64,000 nucleotides of DNA from Nocardia sp. NBC_01503 (GTDB lineage Bacteria; Actinomycetota; Actinomycetes; Mycobacteriales; Mycobacteriaceae), in assembly GCF_036327755.1 (NCBI RefSeq), contig NZ_CP109596.1, forward strand, positions 7,440,001 to 7,504,000. Reading direction: 5' to 3'. Below are positions 16,076 to 24,554 of the stretch, piece by piece. Position numbers and translations under genes: made by a program. Position 1 is the stretch's first letter. Every line of letters starts with the position of its first letter. The notes beneath the pieces are model-generated. The model saw only the letters and a program-made list of their open reading frames with translations, was not told the origin of the DNA and did no database searches.

Positions 16076-16425
16076 ATGGTTGATGACGTGGAGAAGCGGT
16101 GGCACAGCCCGCCGACCTTTCGACGCGCCGCGCGTTATGTCGTCGGGGTGCTGATACTCACCGCCATTGTCGCGGCGCTGGCGCTGGTGTGGGCGGCCGC
16201 ACGGCCGGAGTGTTCGAACTCCGATTCCATGCTCTGCGATTCGGCCTCGAGGCTGGCGGTGGGGTTGGGCCCGCGCTGGTTCTGCTCTTCGGTGGAATCG
16301 GCGCGTTCCTGATTACCTTTCGGGAGTGGCGAGCGGGGCGTACCTGGCCTATTTGGCAGGGCGCCGGATGGTTCCTATTCACAGTGATGATCGTTTATCT
16401 GAGCATCGCGGGTGGCTCCACCTGA
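16076..16425 (+). pseudogene. Small membrane protein gene with one-base frameshift
   Basis: ATG 16076 follows an excellent GAGGAGGT. The first frame encodes MVDDVEKRWH and a membrane helix (VVGVLILTAIVAALALVWAA) then an extracellular cysteine-containing loop and runs to a stop at 16312. From about 16260 the frame one base back continues sensibly as PALVLLFGGIGAFLITF, a loop and FLFTVMIVYLSIA ending at 16425. Adding one G to the GGGG at 16260-16263 restores a continuous three-helix protein of about 116 residues. Possible explanations are a sequencing error in a homopolymer, a real inactivating mutation, or programmed slippage. Confidence 0.6.
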
Positions 16426-16426
16426 T

Positions 16427-17767
16427 TCACATCGGGCATGCGGACCCATCGTGATGATCGAATGGCGTGCCGCGGATTCCCACGCGCGCGGCCAGGAATC
16501 TCGCGACTTCGATATTGCGATTCCAGAAGGGATCGGAGTGCGCGGTACGCCGGATCATGCGCCCGCGCGCACCCGGCAGCCGGTCATCGAATGCGCGCAG
16601 GCGCACCGATGCCGTGGTGGCCAGGGCGGTCGCGGTGGACCACGGCTCGACCGGGACCGCGCGAAGTGGAGTGTCCGCCAGCAGGGTTCGAATCAGCGGT
16701 GCACTGCTGTAGAACGCGAAGGCACCCAATACCGGTGCGGTGGCAGCGATCCGCACTCTGCCCATCAACGATCTATCGGAGAAGGCGCGGGTTGCCGCAC
16801 CGGCCATACCCGCGGTCCGCTCCGGTGCGACGCCCGCGGTGGCGACCATGTAATCGACCATCTCCATCCCCTCGGCGGCCGAGCGCGGAATCAGTTCGTC
16901 GGCGACTCCGAAGCAGTAGGCGATATAGGCCCAGTAGTGCATGACGGCATCGAGTTGTGCTGTGGTGCAGCGCCTTCCGTGTACATGATCGAAGCAGATC
17001 GGGGTCAGACCGAACGTGACGGCCGCACCCATGGTGGTGGCATTGGAGATCGGGTTCCCGTGCCGGGCGAAGTGCTCCGCGCCCCAGCGGCGGCGCAGCA
17101 TGGCACGCACCTGAGCGTGCATGAGCCGCACGCGAACGGTGTCGTGCAGAATCGGTGAGCGGCGCTCCAGCGCACCGGGGGCGGTGACACTCCCGAACCA
17201 GACGGCGGATTCGAGATTGCGGCGGTACGGATCTTTGACGAAACGCCCGGTCTCCCCCACCGCCGAGGCGACCTCCGCACCGACGAACGTGCCCATGAAG
17301 TCCTGTACGCCCATGGCCATCTTCCCGGCGGTGGAGACATTGATCCAGAGTCGGCGGCCGTACTCCCACCGGTCCGGGTCGTACCACTGCGGCGGATTGT
17401 CTATGCGCGCAAAGAGATTCACGAGCTCGACGGGTGGATCGTCGACGCTGTCGATGCCGTGCTCCAAGGCCCGGTTCAGCATGCGACGACCGCCCGCGGT
17501 GCCCAGCCGACCGAAGGCCGCGACCACCTCGTCCATGGGTTCGTCGCCCTGCCACAGATGATCGGCCAACAATCGGGTGCGCGGGGTGTCCCGGGGTTCG
17601 CGGCGCACCGTCATCCACGGGGACAGCATGGCCTTGCGCGGTTCGTACCAGAGCTCCGAGGCCACCGCGCGGGGCGGCGGCGGGCGTAACGGCATTCCGG
17701 GCCGGTAGTAGTAGTCGTACGGATGCCCGCCGGTGGTCGCGGGCTGTGCGCCGGTGTGTGGTCGCAT
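16427..17767 (-). CDS. MpaB-family (DUF2236) oxygenase
   Basis: 446 residues from ATG 17767, two bases after the stop of the upstream homologous gene. DUF2236 features include PRTRLLADHLWQGDEPMDEV, the long helix HDTVRVRLMHAQVRAMLRRR and a later conserved histidine/tyrosine region (HYWAYIAYCFG). Relatives include fungal MpaB and bacterial rubber oxygenases, haem-containing enzymes that oxidatively cleave isoprenoid chains. Substrate unknown. It forms a two-gene operon with the next entry. Confidence 0.8.
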   Translation of the reverse strand: MRPHTGAQPATTGGHPYDYYYRPGMPLRPPPPRAVASELWYEPRKAMLSPWMTVRREPRDTPRTRLLADHLWQGDEPMDEVVAAFGRLGTAGGRRMLNRALEHGIDSVDDPPVELVNLFARIDNPPQWYDPDRWEYGRRLWINVSTAGKMAMGVQDFMGTFVGAEVASAVGETGRFVKDPYRRNLESAVWFGSVTAPGALERRSPILHDTVRVRLMHAQVRAMLRRRWGAEHFARHGNPISNATTMGAAVTFGLTPICFDHVHGRRCTTAQLDAVMHYWAYIAYCFGVADELIPRSAAEGMEMVDYMVATAGVAPERTAGMAGAATRAFSDRSLMGRVRIAATAPVLGAFAFYSSAPLIRTLLADTPLRAVPVEPWSTATALATTASVRLRAFDDRLPGARGRMIRRTAHSDPFWNRNIEVARFLAARVGIRGTPFDHHDGSACPM

Positions 17768-17769
17768 CG

Positions 17770-18789
17770 CTAAAACCCTGTCAGCTGACGGAATTTGGTG
17801 ACCGAACCCGCGCCGGGATCGGCGTGGACGGGACAGTAGTGCTTGGGGTCGCCGCGGTGTTCCGTTGCGGGCCACAGCAATTCGGGCGCCTCCGGGGGCG
17901 GCATGGTGTCCGGCCGCTTTCCTGCGACTCGACGGCGCGCGGCGCGCACCCGCGGGAACGAGTACTTCAGCTCGGCCGGTGTCACCCGATTGGCGGCCGA
18001 GAGCGCCCCGCACAGTCGATCGAAGAGCCACTGATCGCGGGCGGTCCAGGTGAAGCCCATGGTGCGGCGAATCGCCGGATCGCACAGGCCGATGGTGACG
18101 AATTTGACCAGCCGCCCACCGCCGGGACGAATCAGCCTCTCCCACAACGGTTCGGGGAGATGGCGCAATACCGGGAACGGCGGCACCGGTGCGGTGTCGA
18201 TGAGGTTGTAGACATCCCAGGCCGCGCGGGTGGGCTCCAGGGTGTCCCGGCACATATCGCGCCAGTAGCGCTGGAACGCGGGCCAGGACTCCGGCACCAC
18301 CCGCGTACTCATGCCGTACAGCTCGTACCATCGATAGTGCTCACGCCAGAGTTGTTCGCGCTCGACACCGCTCAACCCGCCCATGAAGAGCTCGGCGGTG
18401 CGCAGGGTCTGCACGAAGAACACCGCGTGCGCCCAGTAGAAGGTGCCGGGATCGAGCGCGTGATACCGGCGGCCCTGTGCGTCAACGCCTTTGATCTCCC
18501 GGTGGTACCCGACGATCTCCTGTGCGGTGCGCCTGGCCCGCGGCCCGTCGAAGACGACGCCGAGAATCGGGTAGGCCGAGCGCAGGACGCGTTGATACGG
18601 CTCCCCCGCGATCTCGGAGTGGAACTCCACGCCCGCCCCGAGTCCGGGATGCATGTTCTGCACCATGCCCATGAAGAATCCGGTCGGCGCGTAGAACAGT
18701 GATCCGAAGATCTTCCAGGTCAGCGAGTCCGGGCCCAGGGGTATCGGCTCGGGACGGGGGTCGCTTGCGACTGCGGCTTGTGACACCAT
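17770..18789 (-). CDS. MpaB-family (DUF2236) oxygenase, shorter paralogue
   Basis: 339 residues from ATG 18789. Contains the family blocks LTWKIFGSLFYAPTGFFMGM, HALDPGTFYWAHAVFFVQTL and ELYGMSTRVVPESWPAF. It is of a different subclass from the downstream gene, so the pair may form a heteromeric or sequential system rather than a recent duplication. Divergent from a TetR regulator with only 65 bp between start codons, implying local control. Confidence 0.82.
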   Translation of the reverse strand: MVSQAAVASDPRPEPIPLGPDSLTWKIFGSLFYAPTGFFMGMVQNMHPGLGAGVEFHSEIAGEPYQRVLRSAYPILGVVFDGPRARRTAQEIVGYHREIKGVDAQGRRYHALDPGTFYWAHAVFFVQTLRTAELFMGGLSGVEREQLWREHYRWYELYGMSTRVVPESWPAFQRYWRDMCRDTLEPTRAAWDVYNLIDTAPVPPFPVLRHLPEPLWERLIRPGGGRLVKFVTIGLCDPAIRRTMGFTWTARDQWLFDRLCGALSAANRVTPAELKYSFPRVRAARRRVAGKRPDTMPPPEAPELLWPATEHRGDPKHYCPVHADPGAGSVTKFRQLTGF

Positions 18790-18815
18790 GGCCACAGGCT
18801 GACACGAATATTTAC

Positions 18816-18834
18816 TCGCATTCAATTCGCATTC
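18816..18834. promoter_or_regulatory. Direct repeat TCGCATTC x2 between MpaB operon and TetR
   Basis: TCGCATTC at 18816-18823 and 18827-18834, one helical turn (11 bp) apart, in the 65-bp divergent intergenic region. Likely binding site for the adjacent TetR protein. Confidence 0.45.
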
Positions 18835-18854
18835 CGAACCGCAGTGGAAATGAC

Positions 18855-19511
18855 ATGCCACCGAAACGCCAAGCCCCGAAAACCCCTGGCGCACCCCGGA
18901 AATCACCGCAGCAGGAGCGCTCCCGAGCCATGGTCGGGCGGATTGTGGACGCGGGCGAGCGGGTGCTCATCGCACACGGTTACGACGGTGCGTCCACCAA
19001 TCGCATTGCCGAGGCGGCGGGTATCAGCCCGGGATCGCTGTACCAATACTTCCCGAACAAGGACGCCGTGGTGGCGGCGGTCATCGAGCGCTATACCGGT
19101 ACGGTCACCGAACGGGTGCGGGCGCGGGTGGTGGCGAATATGACCCGTGCGCCGGAAGTGGCGGTGCCGGAGACCATTTCGGAGTTGCTGGATGCGCTCG
19201 GCACCCATCGGGAGCTGCTGCGCGCGGTGGTGGAGCAGACTCCGCGGCTGTCCTCGGGGGCGACGGTACTCGCCTTCGAACAGCAGATCGGCGAGCTGGC
19301 GCGGCTCGGATTGTCCATGCGCTCACGCGAAGTCCCCGCGGATGTGGACTTCGACGCGGCGGCCTGGATGTTGGTGCGCGCCGTGGAGCATCTGACCATC
19401 CGCTACCTACTCGACGACCCGCCGATCCCGCGCGATCGCTTCCTGGCCGATATCACCCGCCTGGTGCTCAACTACTTCCGCGATCCCCGGCCACGAGTCG
19501 AACGCGAGTAG
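18855..19511 (+). CDS. TetR-family regulator of the MpaB pair
   Basis: 218 residues from ATG 18855. Basic N-terminal extension, then a standard TetR HTH (VGRIVDAGERVLIAHGYDGA, ISPGSLYQYFPNKDAVVAAV). The C-terminal half is a helical ligand domain with no recognisable effector signature. Divergent position to two oxygenases suggests it represses them until an isoprenoid or lipid-like ligand is present; this is inference. Confidence 0.88.
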   Translation: MPPKRQAPKTPGAPRKSPQQERSRAMVGRIVDAGERVLIAHGYDGASTNRIAEAAGISPGSLYQYFPNKDAVVAAVIERYTGTVTERVRARVVANMTRAPEVAVPETISELLDALGTHRELLRAVVEQTPRLSSGATVLAFEQQIGELARLGLSMRSREVPADVDFDAAAWMLVRAVEHLTIRYLLDDPPIPRDRFLADITRLVLNYFRDPRPRVERE

Positions 19512-19532
19512 GCCGACCACGCGGCGCACTTG

Positions 19533-20891
19533 TTACCGGGCGGGCAGGGCCAGCAGGAGATCGACCGCGCGGGCGGCGCTCTGCGCGGCGCTCTCCATCG
19601 TGGCCGACCAGTCGGTTCGGGTCCAATCACCCGCGATGACCAGCGTCGGCACCGAGGTGCGCTGCCCGGGACGCAGACCGTCGGTCCCGACCACCTGGGA
19701 GAAGGTGGCGCGGGGCATCGGAACCACCTGCGCGTGCAGCACTTTGGCATCCTTGGCGGCCGGATAGTACCGGCGCAGCAGCTCCATCTGCTCGTCCACC
19801 ACCTCGTCGTGGGGTTTGTGGATCTGGGCGTAGGCCCCGCTGGTGGTGAGGCAGTACAGCCAGCCGTGTTCCGTGCCGCGTCCGTGCATCCGCTGCCGAT
19901 CGAAGACCTGATCGATGACATCGGCCCCGCCTATGAGCGCCTCCATCGCCCCCTCGGTGCCGAGCGGGCGATCCAGATACAGGTTGGTGCTCACGATCGG
20001 GGTGAAGCCCAATTTATCCGCGGCCGAATAGATTTCGTCATGTTCGGGCAGGTCGTCGAGTAATCCGCCGAGATAGGAGTTGGGTACCGCGCACACCACC
20101 GCGTCCGCGGGCACCACCTCGCCACCGGCCAGGATCACCCCGGTCACACTGCCGTCCTCGATCCGAATACGCCGCGCCACCGCGCGATGGCGCACCCGCA
20201 CCCCGTGCCGATCGAACACGCGGTGCGCTCCGGTCACGAAGAGCGAATCGAGATCGGTGGTCGGATAGCCGATGCTGACGGGCTGACGATGCTTGACGCC
20301 CAATCTGATTCCGGTGGCCAGCACATCGGCGAAGACCTTGGCCGACTCCTGGCGCACCGGCTCCGCGGCGATGCCGAGCGCCAGCCAGTCCCACAGCGCC
20401 TCGCGCGCGGTATCGGGCATACCGAGTCGCCGGAACCATTGGTCGGTGGTCAGATCCGCCAGATCGGCGGGCTGACGCAGGCACTGCCAGCCCATCCGCA
20501 TGGTGGCCAGCGCGGCGCGGGCCCGATCCGCCGGACCGGCATCGGGATGCGCGCCGAGCAGTGAGCGCAGCGCCCGAACCCCCTTGGTGCCCATGACGGT
20601 GGTGCGCCCGCCGGGCCAGCGCAGGACGCCCTGATGCGGGAATTTCACGAATTCGCGGGTGCCGACACTGGTCAGATAGCGGAACAGATGGTCGTATCCG
20701 CTGGCGATGACATGCTGGCCATTGTCCGGAATATCGTGCAGCGCAGGCACTTCCAGGGCATGGGTGCGGCCGCCGAGTCGCCCGCGGCGCTCCAGTAGCG
20801 TCACCTGTTTTCCGGCCTCGGCCAGCCAGACCGCGGAGGCCAGACCCGCGAGGCCGCCCCCGATCACCACATACTGTCGCGGATCGTTCAT
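19533..20891 (-). CDS. HpnE-like FAD-dependent amine oxidase/desaturase
   Basis: 452 residues from ATG 20891 with GGGAG five bases upstream. FAD-binding VVIGGGLAGLASAVWLAEAG and ERRGRLGGRTHA open the protein, and a C-terminal VIAGDWTRTDWSATMESA motif closes it. The pattern IPDNGQHVIASGYD and overall length fit hydroxysqualene dehydroxylase (HpnE) and related phytoene-desaturase-type enzymes. No squalene synthase or hopene genes adjoin, so HpnE function is a family-level guess. It follows the amino acid permease on the same strand by 87 bp. Confidence 0.75.
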   Translation of the reverse strand: MNDPRQYVVIGGGLAGLASAVWLAEAGKQVTLLERRGRLGGRTHALEVPALHDIPDNGQHVIASGYDHLFRYLTSVGTREFVKFPHQGVLRWPGGRTTVMGTKGVRALRSLLGAHPDAGPADRARAALATMRMGWQCLRQPADLADLTTDQWFRRLGMPDTAREALWDWLALGIAAEPVRQESAKVFADVLATGIRLGVKHRQPVSIGYPTTDLDSLFVTGAHRVFDRHGVRVRHRAVARRIRIEDGSVTGVILAGGEVVPADAVVCAVPNSYLGGLLDDLPEHDEIYSAADKLGFTPIVSTNLYLDRPLGTEGAMEALIGGADVIDQVFDRQRMHGRGTEHGWLYCLTTSGAYAQIHKPHDEVVDEQMELLRRYYPAAKDAKVLHAQVVPMPRATFSQVVGTDGLRPGQRTSVPTLVIAGDWTRTDWSATMESAAQSAARAVDLLLALPAR

Positions 20892-20978
20892 TCGCGCTCC
20901 CGGAGCCATTGCCTTCTGCTGGCAAGGTAGTCCTCCGGGAGCGCGCCTGTGCCGCGTTCGGTTGAAACGTGTTGCTGT

Positions 20979-22385
20979 TTAAACGCTTTCGCGCTGTGCG
21001 CGGCGACCCGTGAGCAGTGGATAGGCGGCGCAGACGAGAATGCCCCAGACCACGCCGACCACCAGGGCCGTACGACCCGATTCGGTGAAGAACAGCAGCA
21101 CCACGACCAGTGCCAGGAAGGCCAGTGCCAGCACCGAGGTGAATGGCGCACCGGGTAGTCGGTAATCGCTGCCCGGAAGCAGCCCCGCCTTCACCCGAGC
21201 GCGATAGATCAGGTGGCAGACCAGGATGATGCCCCAGACGAAGATGATGCCCATGGTGGAGACCGAGGTGACATAGCCGAACGCCTTCTCCGGCGAGAAG
21301 TAGTTCACCCCGACGCCGATCACCATGACCGCCGCCGAGACCGCGATACCGGTGGCGGGCACCGATCGCGAGCTCAGCGTGCCCAGCCCGGCCGGAGCCT
21401 CATCGCGCTGCGCCAGACTGCGCAGCATGCGGCCGGTGGAGTAGATACCGGAGTTGCACGAGGACAGCGCGGCGGTCAACAGCACGAAGTTGATGATCGC
21501 GGCCGCGCCCGGAATACCGATCTGCTCGAACACCTCCACGAACGGACTGCGCCCGGCGTGGAAATTGCGCCAGCTGGAGACCGACATGATCACCACCAGC
21601 GCGCCCACATAGAACAGGCCGATACGGAACGGCAGGGTGTTGATCGCCTTGCGCAGGGTTCGCTTCGGGTCGCGGGCCTCCCCGGCGGTGACGCCGACCA
21701 ACTCCACACCGACGTAGGCGAAGACCACGATCTGCAGGGCCAGCAGCGCCTGGTTGAAGCCGTTCGGGAAGACGCCGCCGTCACTCCAGAGGTTGGTGAC
21801 GGTCGGGTCGGCCGCATGACCGAAGCCGAGGACGAGCACGCCGATACCGATGCAGATCATGGCGATGATGGCGGTGACCTTGATGATGGAGAACCAGAAT
21901 TCGCCCTCACCGAACAGCTTGACCGACACCAGGTTGAGCCCGAACATAATGCCGAGCACCACCAGCGCGGTCACCCACTGCGGAATATCGAACCAGTACT
22001 GCACGTACTTGCCGGCCACGGTGATCTCGGCCATGCAGGTGCTGACCCAGACCGCCCAGTAGGTCCAACCGGTGGCGAAGCCGGCGAAGCGGCCCAGGAA
22101 TTCGTTGGCGTACTCGGCGAAGCTGCCGGTGACGGGGCGATAGGTGAGCAGCTCGCCCAGCGCCCGCATAATGACGAAGATGGCCAGGCCCGCCGCCAGG
22201 TAGGCGAGGATGAGCGCGGGGCCCGCCTGTTCGATGGCCCCGCCCGCACCGTAGAACAGGCCGGTGCCGATGGCGCCGCCGATGGCGATCATCTGGATGG
22301 TGCGCGGTGACAGACCGCGCGAATAGCCCTCGTCGGCGGTGGTCGACCCGGTCGCGGTGACCGCCTGCCTATCCGATGCTGTCAT
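20979..22385 (-). CDS. Amino acid permease, APC superfamily (AAT family)
   Basis: 468 residues from ATG 22385 with AAGGA upstream. The amino acid transporter signature is plain: MIAIGGAIGTGLFYGAGGAI, MRALGELLTYRPVTGSFAEY and GTYWAVW-like helix 3 (GWTYWAVWVSTCMAEITVAG). Twelve hydrophobic helices. Related to GabP, ProY and AnsP proteins, proton-coupled importers of GABA, proline, asparagine and similar. Substrate cannot be chosen from sequence. No regulator or catabolic gene adjoins. Confidence 0.9.
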   Translation of the reverse strand: MTASDRQAVTATGSTTADEGYSRGLSPRTIQMIAIGGAIGTGLFYGAGGAIEQAGPALILAYLAAGLAIFVIMRALGELLTYRPVTGSFAEYANEFLGRFAGFATGWTYWAVWVSTCMAEITVAGKYVQYWFDIPQWVTALVVLGIMFGLNLVSVKLFGEGEFWFSIIKVTAIIAMICIGIGVLVLGFGHAADPTVTNLWSDGGVFPNGFNQALLALQIVVFAYVGVELVGVTAGEARDPKRTLRKAINTLPFRIGLFYVGALVVIMSVSSWRNFHAGRSPFVEVFEQIGIPGAAAIINFVLLTAALSSCNSGIYSTGRMLRSLAQRDEAPAGLGTLSSRSVPATGIAVSAAVMVIGVGVNYFSPEKAFGYVTSVSTMGIIFVWGIILVCHLIYRARVKAGLLPGSDYRLPGAPFTSVLALAFLALVVVLLFFTESGRTALVVGVVWGILVCAAYPLLTGRRAQRESV

Positions 22386-22561
22386 GGTGTTCCTTCCACG
22401 TGCGTGCGGCCGCAACGCTTCCGGCATTGTGAACACCGATTCCCGTGGGCCGCGCCGAGCTTGCGAGCGGGTTGCCGCGCTCGGTCCAACGGCGTGTCAG
22501 GCTACCGGAGAGGTATCGGCCGTCACAGTCCCCGGTACCGGGAAACTACTCATGGGTAATG

Positions 22562-22978
22562 TCACCGCGGATTCTCGTCGACCAGTTCGAGGCCGGTGAC
22601 GATCTCGGTCTCGATTCGAATCACATGGTCCATCGGCATATTGATCCACGGGTCCAGCAGCGTCTCGTAGCGCTGCACCTGTTCGGGATCCATGACCACC
22701 CGGGCCACGCCGGTGACGATGACGCTCCAGCCGCGCCGGGTGTGTTCGTCGAAGTCGTCGGCCTCATAGGCGACGATCTGCCCGTCACCTCGCAGCAGAC
22801 TTGCGCCAAGATGCGCCCGCACCACCACGGTGTCCGCCTCGACAATATGGTTCACGGGTCTGATGATCGGAACTCCGCGGCGCGAGAAAACGATTCGGCC
22901 GTATTGCGCACTCGCCAACCGTTTCAGGGAATCGGCAACCGAGAGCTCGCGCAGCTTTCGGTGCCCTTCACCGCCCAT
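22562..22978 (-). CDS. Pyridoxamine 5'-phosphate oxidase-like split-barrel protein
   Basis: 138 residues from ATG 22978; GGAGG is unusually close to that codon and an upstream ATG at 23032 is an alternative. The sequence YGRIVFSRRGVPIIRPVNHI and later GWSVIVTGVARVV are the strands of FMN/F420-binding PNPOx-like proteins. Such small proteins reduce or bind flavin, F420 or haem derivatives. Not the vitamin B6 enzyme itself, which is longer. It lies 72 bp after the DNA ligase start on the same strand. Confidence 0.8.
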   Translation of the reverse strand: MGGEGHRKLRELSVADSLKRLASAQYGRIVFSRRGVPIIRPVNHIVEADTVVVRAHLGASLLRGDGQIVAYEADDFDEHTRRGWSVIVTGVARVVMDPEQVQRYETLLDPWINMPMDHVIRIETEIVTGLELVDENPR

Positions 22979-23050
22979 TCCTCCGATTGTGGTCCAATCT
23001 TGCGAATTTCGCCAATTACGTTGTCGCAACACGAGGTTCGTAGCAAAGCC

Positions 23051-24022
23051 TTACCGCACCGGAGGCACTTCGACCTGCGCCGGAGCCTTGTCGGTGCGCA
23101 ACCCCTTCCAACTCGGCATACGCAGTCGGGCGCCGGCGAATTCGCGGTACTCGACGTCACCGACCAGGATCGGCTCCACCCAGTGCCAGCCGCCCACAGC
23201 GGCTTCCGGCGGCGCCGGATCGAAAGGGCTTGTCGAGAGCGCGATTTCATCCAGCGTGCGGCGAATTGCGCGCCGGGCGGCTTGCGTGAAGCCGGTGCCC
23301 ACATTGCCGATGTAGGCGAATCGACCGGTCTCGTCGTGCGCGCCGAGCACCAGCGAACCGAAGGTCGGGGCCATCGCACCGGTCCCGGGCGTCCACCCGG
23401 CAATCACCACCTCGGTGTTCTGCCGCAGCGGAGTCTTGATCCAGGCGGGCGAGCGACGGCCTGGAAGATAGACCGAATCGACGCGCTTGGAGACGATGCC
23501 TTCGAGGCGATGCTCACGGGCCACGTCCAGCAACTTGGTCGCATCCATTTCGAGCCACTGCGGGGGCGCGGAAAGCGGTGCGGTGAAGGAGAGTTCGGCG
23601 AGGATCTCACGGCGAATCAGATAGGTCTCACGCATGGTGTCGCGATCGTCCAGCGTGAGGATGTCGAAGGCGAACAACCGCACCGGAACCTCGGCGATCA
23701 ACTGCTCGCCGGGCCGGGCCACATGCATGCGTCGTTGCAACCGCCCGAACGACGGTGCGCCGTCGGCCTCCTGGGCCACGATCTCACCGTCGAGGATCAG
23801 TGCTCGCTTACCCGCCAGGCCCTGCAGCGCCGTCACGAGCTCCGGATAGGAGCCGCCGACCCGATTGCCATTGCGGCTGTAGAGCGCGCACTCCCCCGCC
23901 GCGCAGACCGCGATGACCCGAACCCCGTCCCACTTCATCTCCCGCGCCCAGCCCGGCTCGTCCGGCGGCGCACCACCGATGGCGAGCATGGGGGCCGGGA
24001 CACCCTGGAGCGGCCACGCCAC
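23051..24022 (-). CDS. ATP-dependent DNA ligase (LigC/LigD-type)
   Basis: 323 residues from GTG 24022. Nucleotidyltransferase motifs are present: EMKWDGVR with the adenylated lysine, YSRNGNR (motif Ia), LDGEIVA (III), EGIVSKR (IV) and WIKT (V), followed by a C-terminal OB fold beginning around VVIAGWTPGTGAM. This is the minimal ligase core found in LigC and in the ligase domain of LigD, used with Ku or in backup repair of nicks. No polymerase or nuclease domain and no Ku gene are in this window. Confidence 0.88.
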   Translation of the reverse strand: MAWPLQGVPAPMLAIGGAPPDEPGWAREMKWDGVRVIAVCAAGECALYSRNGNRVGGSYPELVTALQGLAGKRALILDGEIVAQEADGAPSFGRLQRRMHVARPGEQLIAEVPVRLFAFDILTLDDRDTMRETYLIRREILAELSFTAPLSAPPQWLEMDATKLLDVAREHRLEGIVSKRVDSVYLPGRRSPAWIKTPLRQNTEVVIAGWTPGTGAMAPTFGSLVLGAHDETGRFAYIGNVGTGFTQAARRAIRRTLDEIALSTSPFDPAPPEAAVGGWHWVEPILVGDVEYREFAGARLRMPSWKGLRTDKAPAQVEVPPVR

Positions 24023-24136
24023 GGCGAGCCGCTACCCGCGCTGACAATCGGGCAATAGGGACATGCCCCGGGAGTTTGCCTAATGATCGCCAATCCGAGG
24101 GTGCGGCTCGCCGTGAGCGATCGCTTCGTTACCGCT

Positions 24137-24328
24137 CTACTGAGCGGATATCCCCTGCTGACGCAGGACGTCCAGCACCTCGCCATGGCTGAGCGAGGAG
24201 TCCACGGTCAGGGTCTCCGACGCCTTGTCGGCGTTGACCGCACTGGTCGAATCCATTCCCCGCAGCGCCCGTTCGGCCTGATCGGCATCGCTGGTGAAAT
24301 GGGGTAGCTGGAATGTGTAGGCGCTCAT
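24137..24328 (-). CDS. Small ferredoxin-fold (HMA-like) protein without CxxC
   Basis: 63 residues from ATG 24328. The pattern SAYTFQLPHFTSDADQAERA, VNADKASETLTVDSSLS and EVLDVLRQQGI gives the beta-alpha-beta-beta-alpha order of heavy-metal-associated domains, but the metal-binding CxxC is absent and there are no cysteines. It may be a structural or ligand-binding relative. It lies in the dormancy-like cluster, 226 bp downstream of the CBS-BON-CBS stop on the same strand. Confidence 0.55.
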   Translation of the reverse strand: MSAYTFQLPHFTSDADQAERALRGMDSTSAVNADKASETLTVDSSLSHGEVLDVLRQQGISAQ

Positions 24329-24554
24329 GGTGCCTGCCTCTCGTTCGGATTTCGCGGATACCTCCGCAATGACCGGCGCGCCGCGGGTGAAACCCGAAGT
24401 CCATCGGGGCGTGTTCATCGCTGTGGCGCAGGCGAATTCAACCGATGTACGCAACGGGTACCGGTGTAGATGGTCGGCATACACCGGTTGCAGTGGTCAC
24501 ACGCCGAGCGGGTGGACGGGTCGGCTTGGATGTGCGAGCCGGACGGGTCGTCCG

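Noticed and set aside
22445..24058. 537-codon plus-strand frame opposite the flavoprotein and ligase genes
   Set aside because: No recognisable protein and spans two real genes on the other strand.
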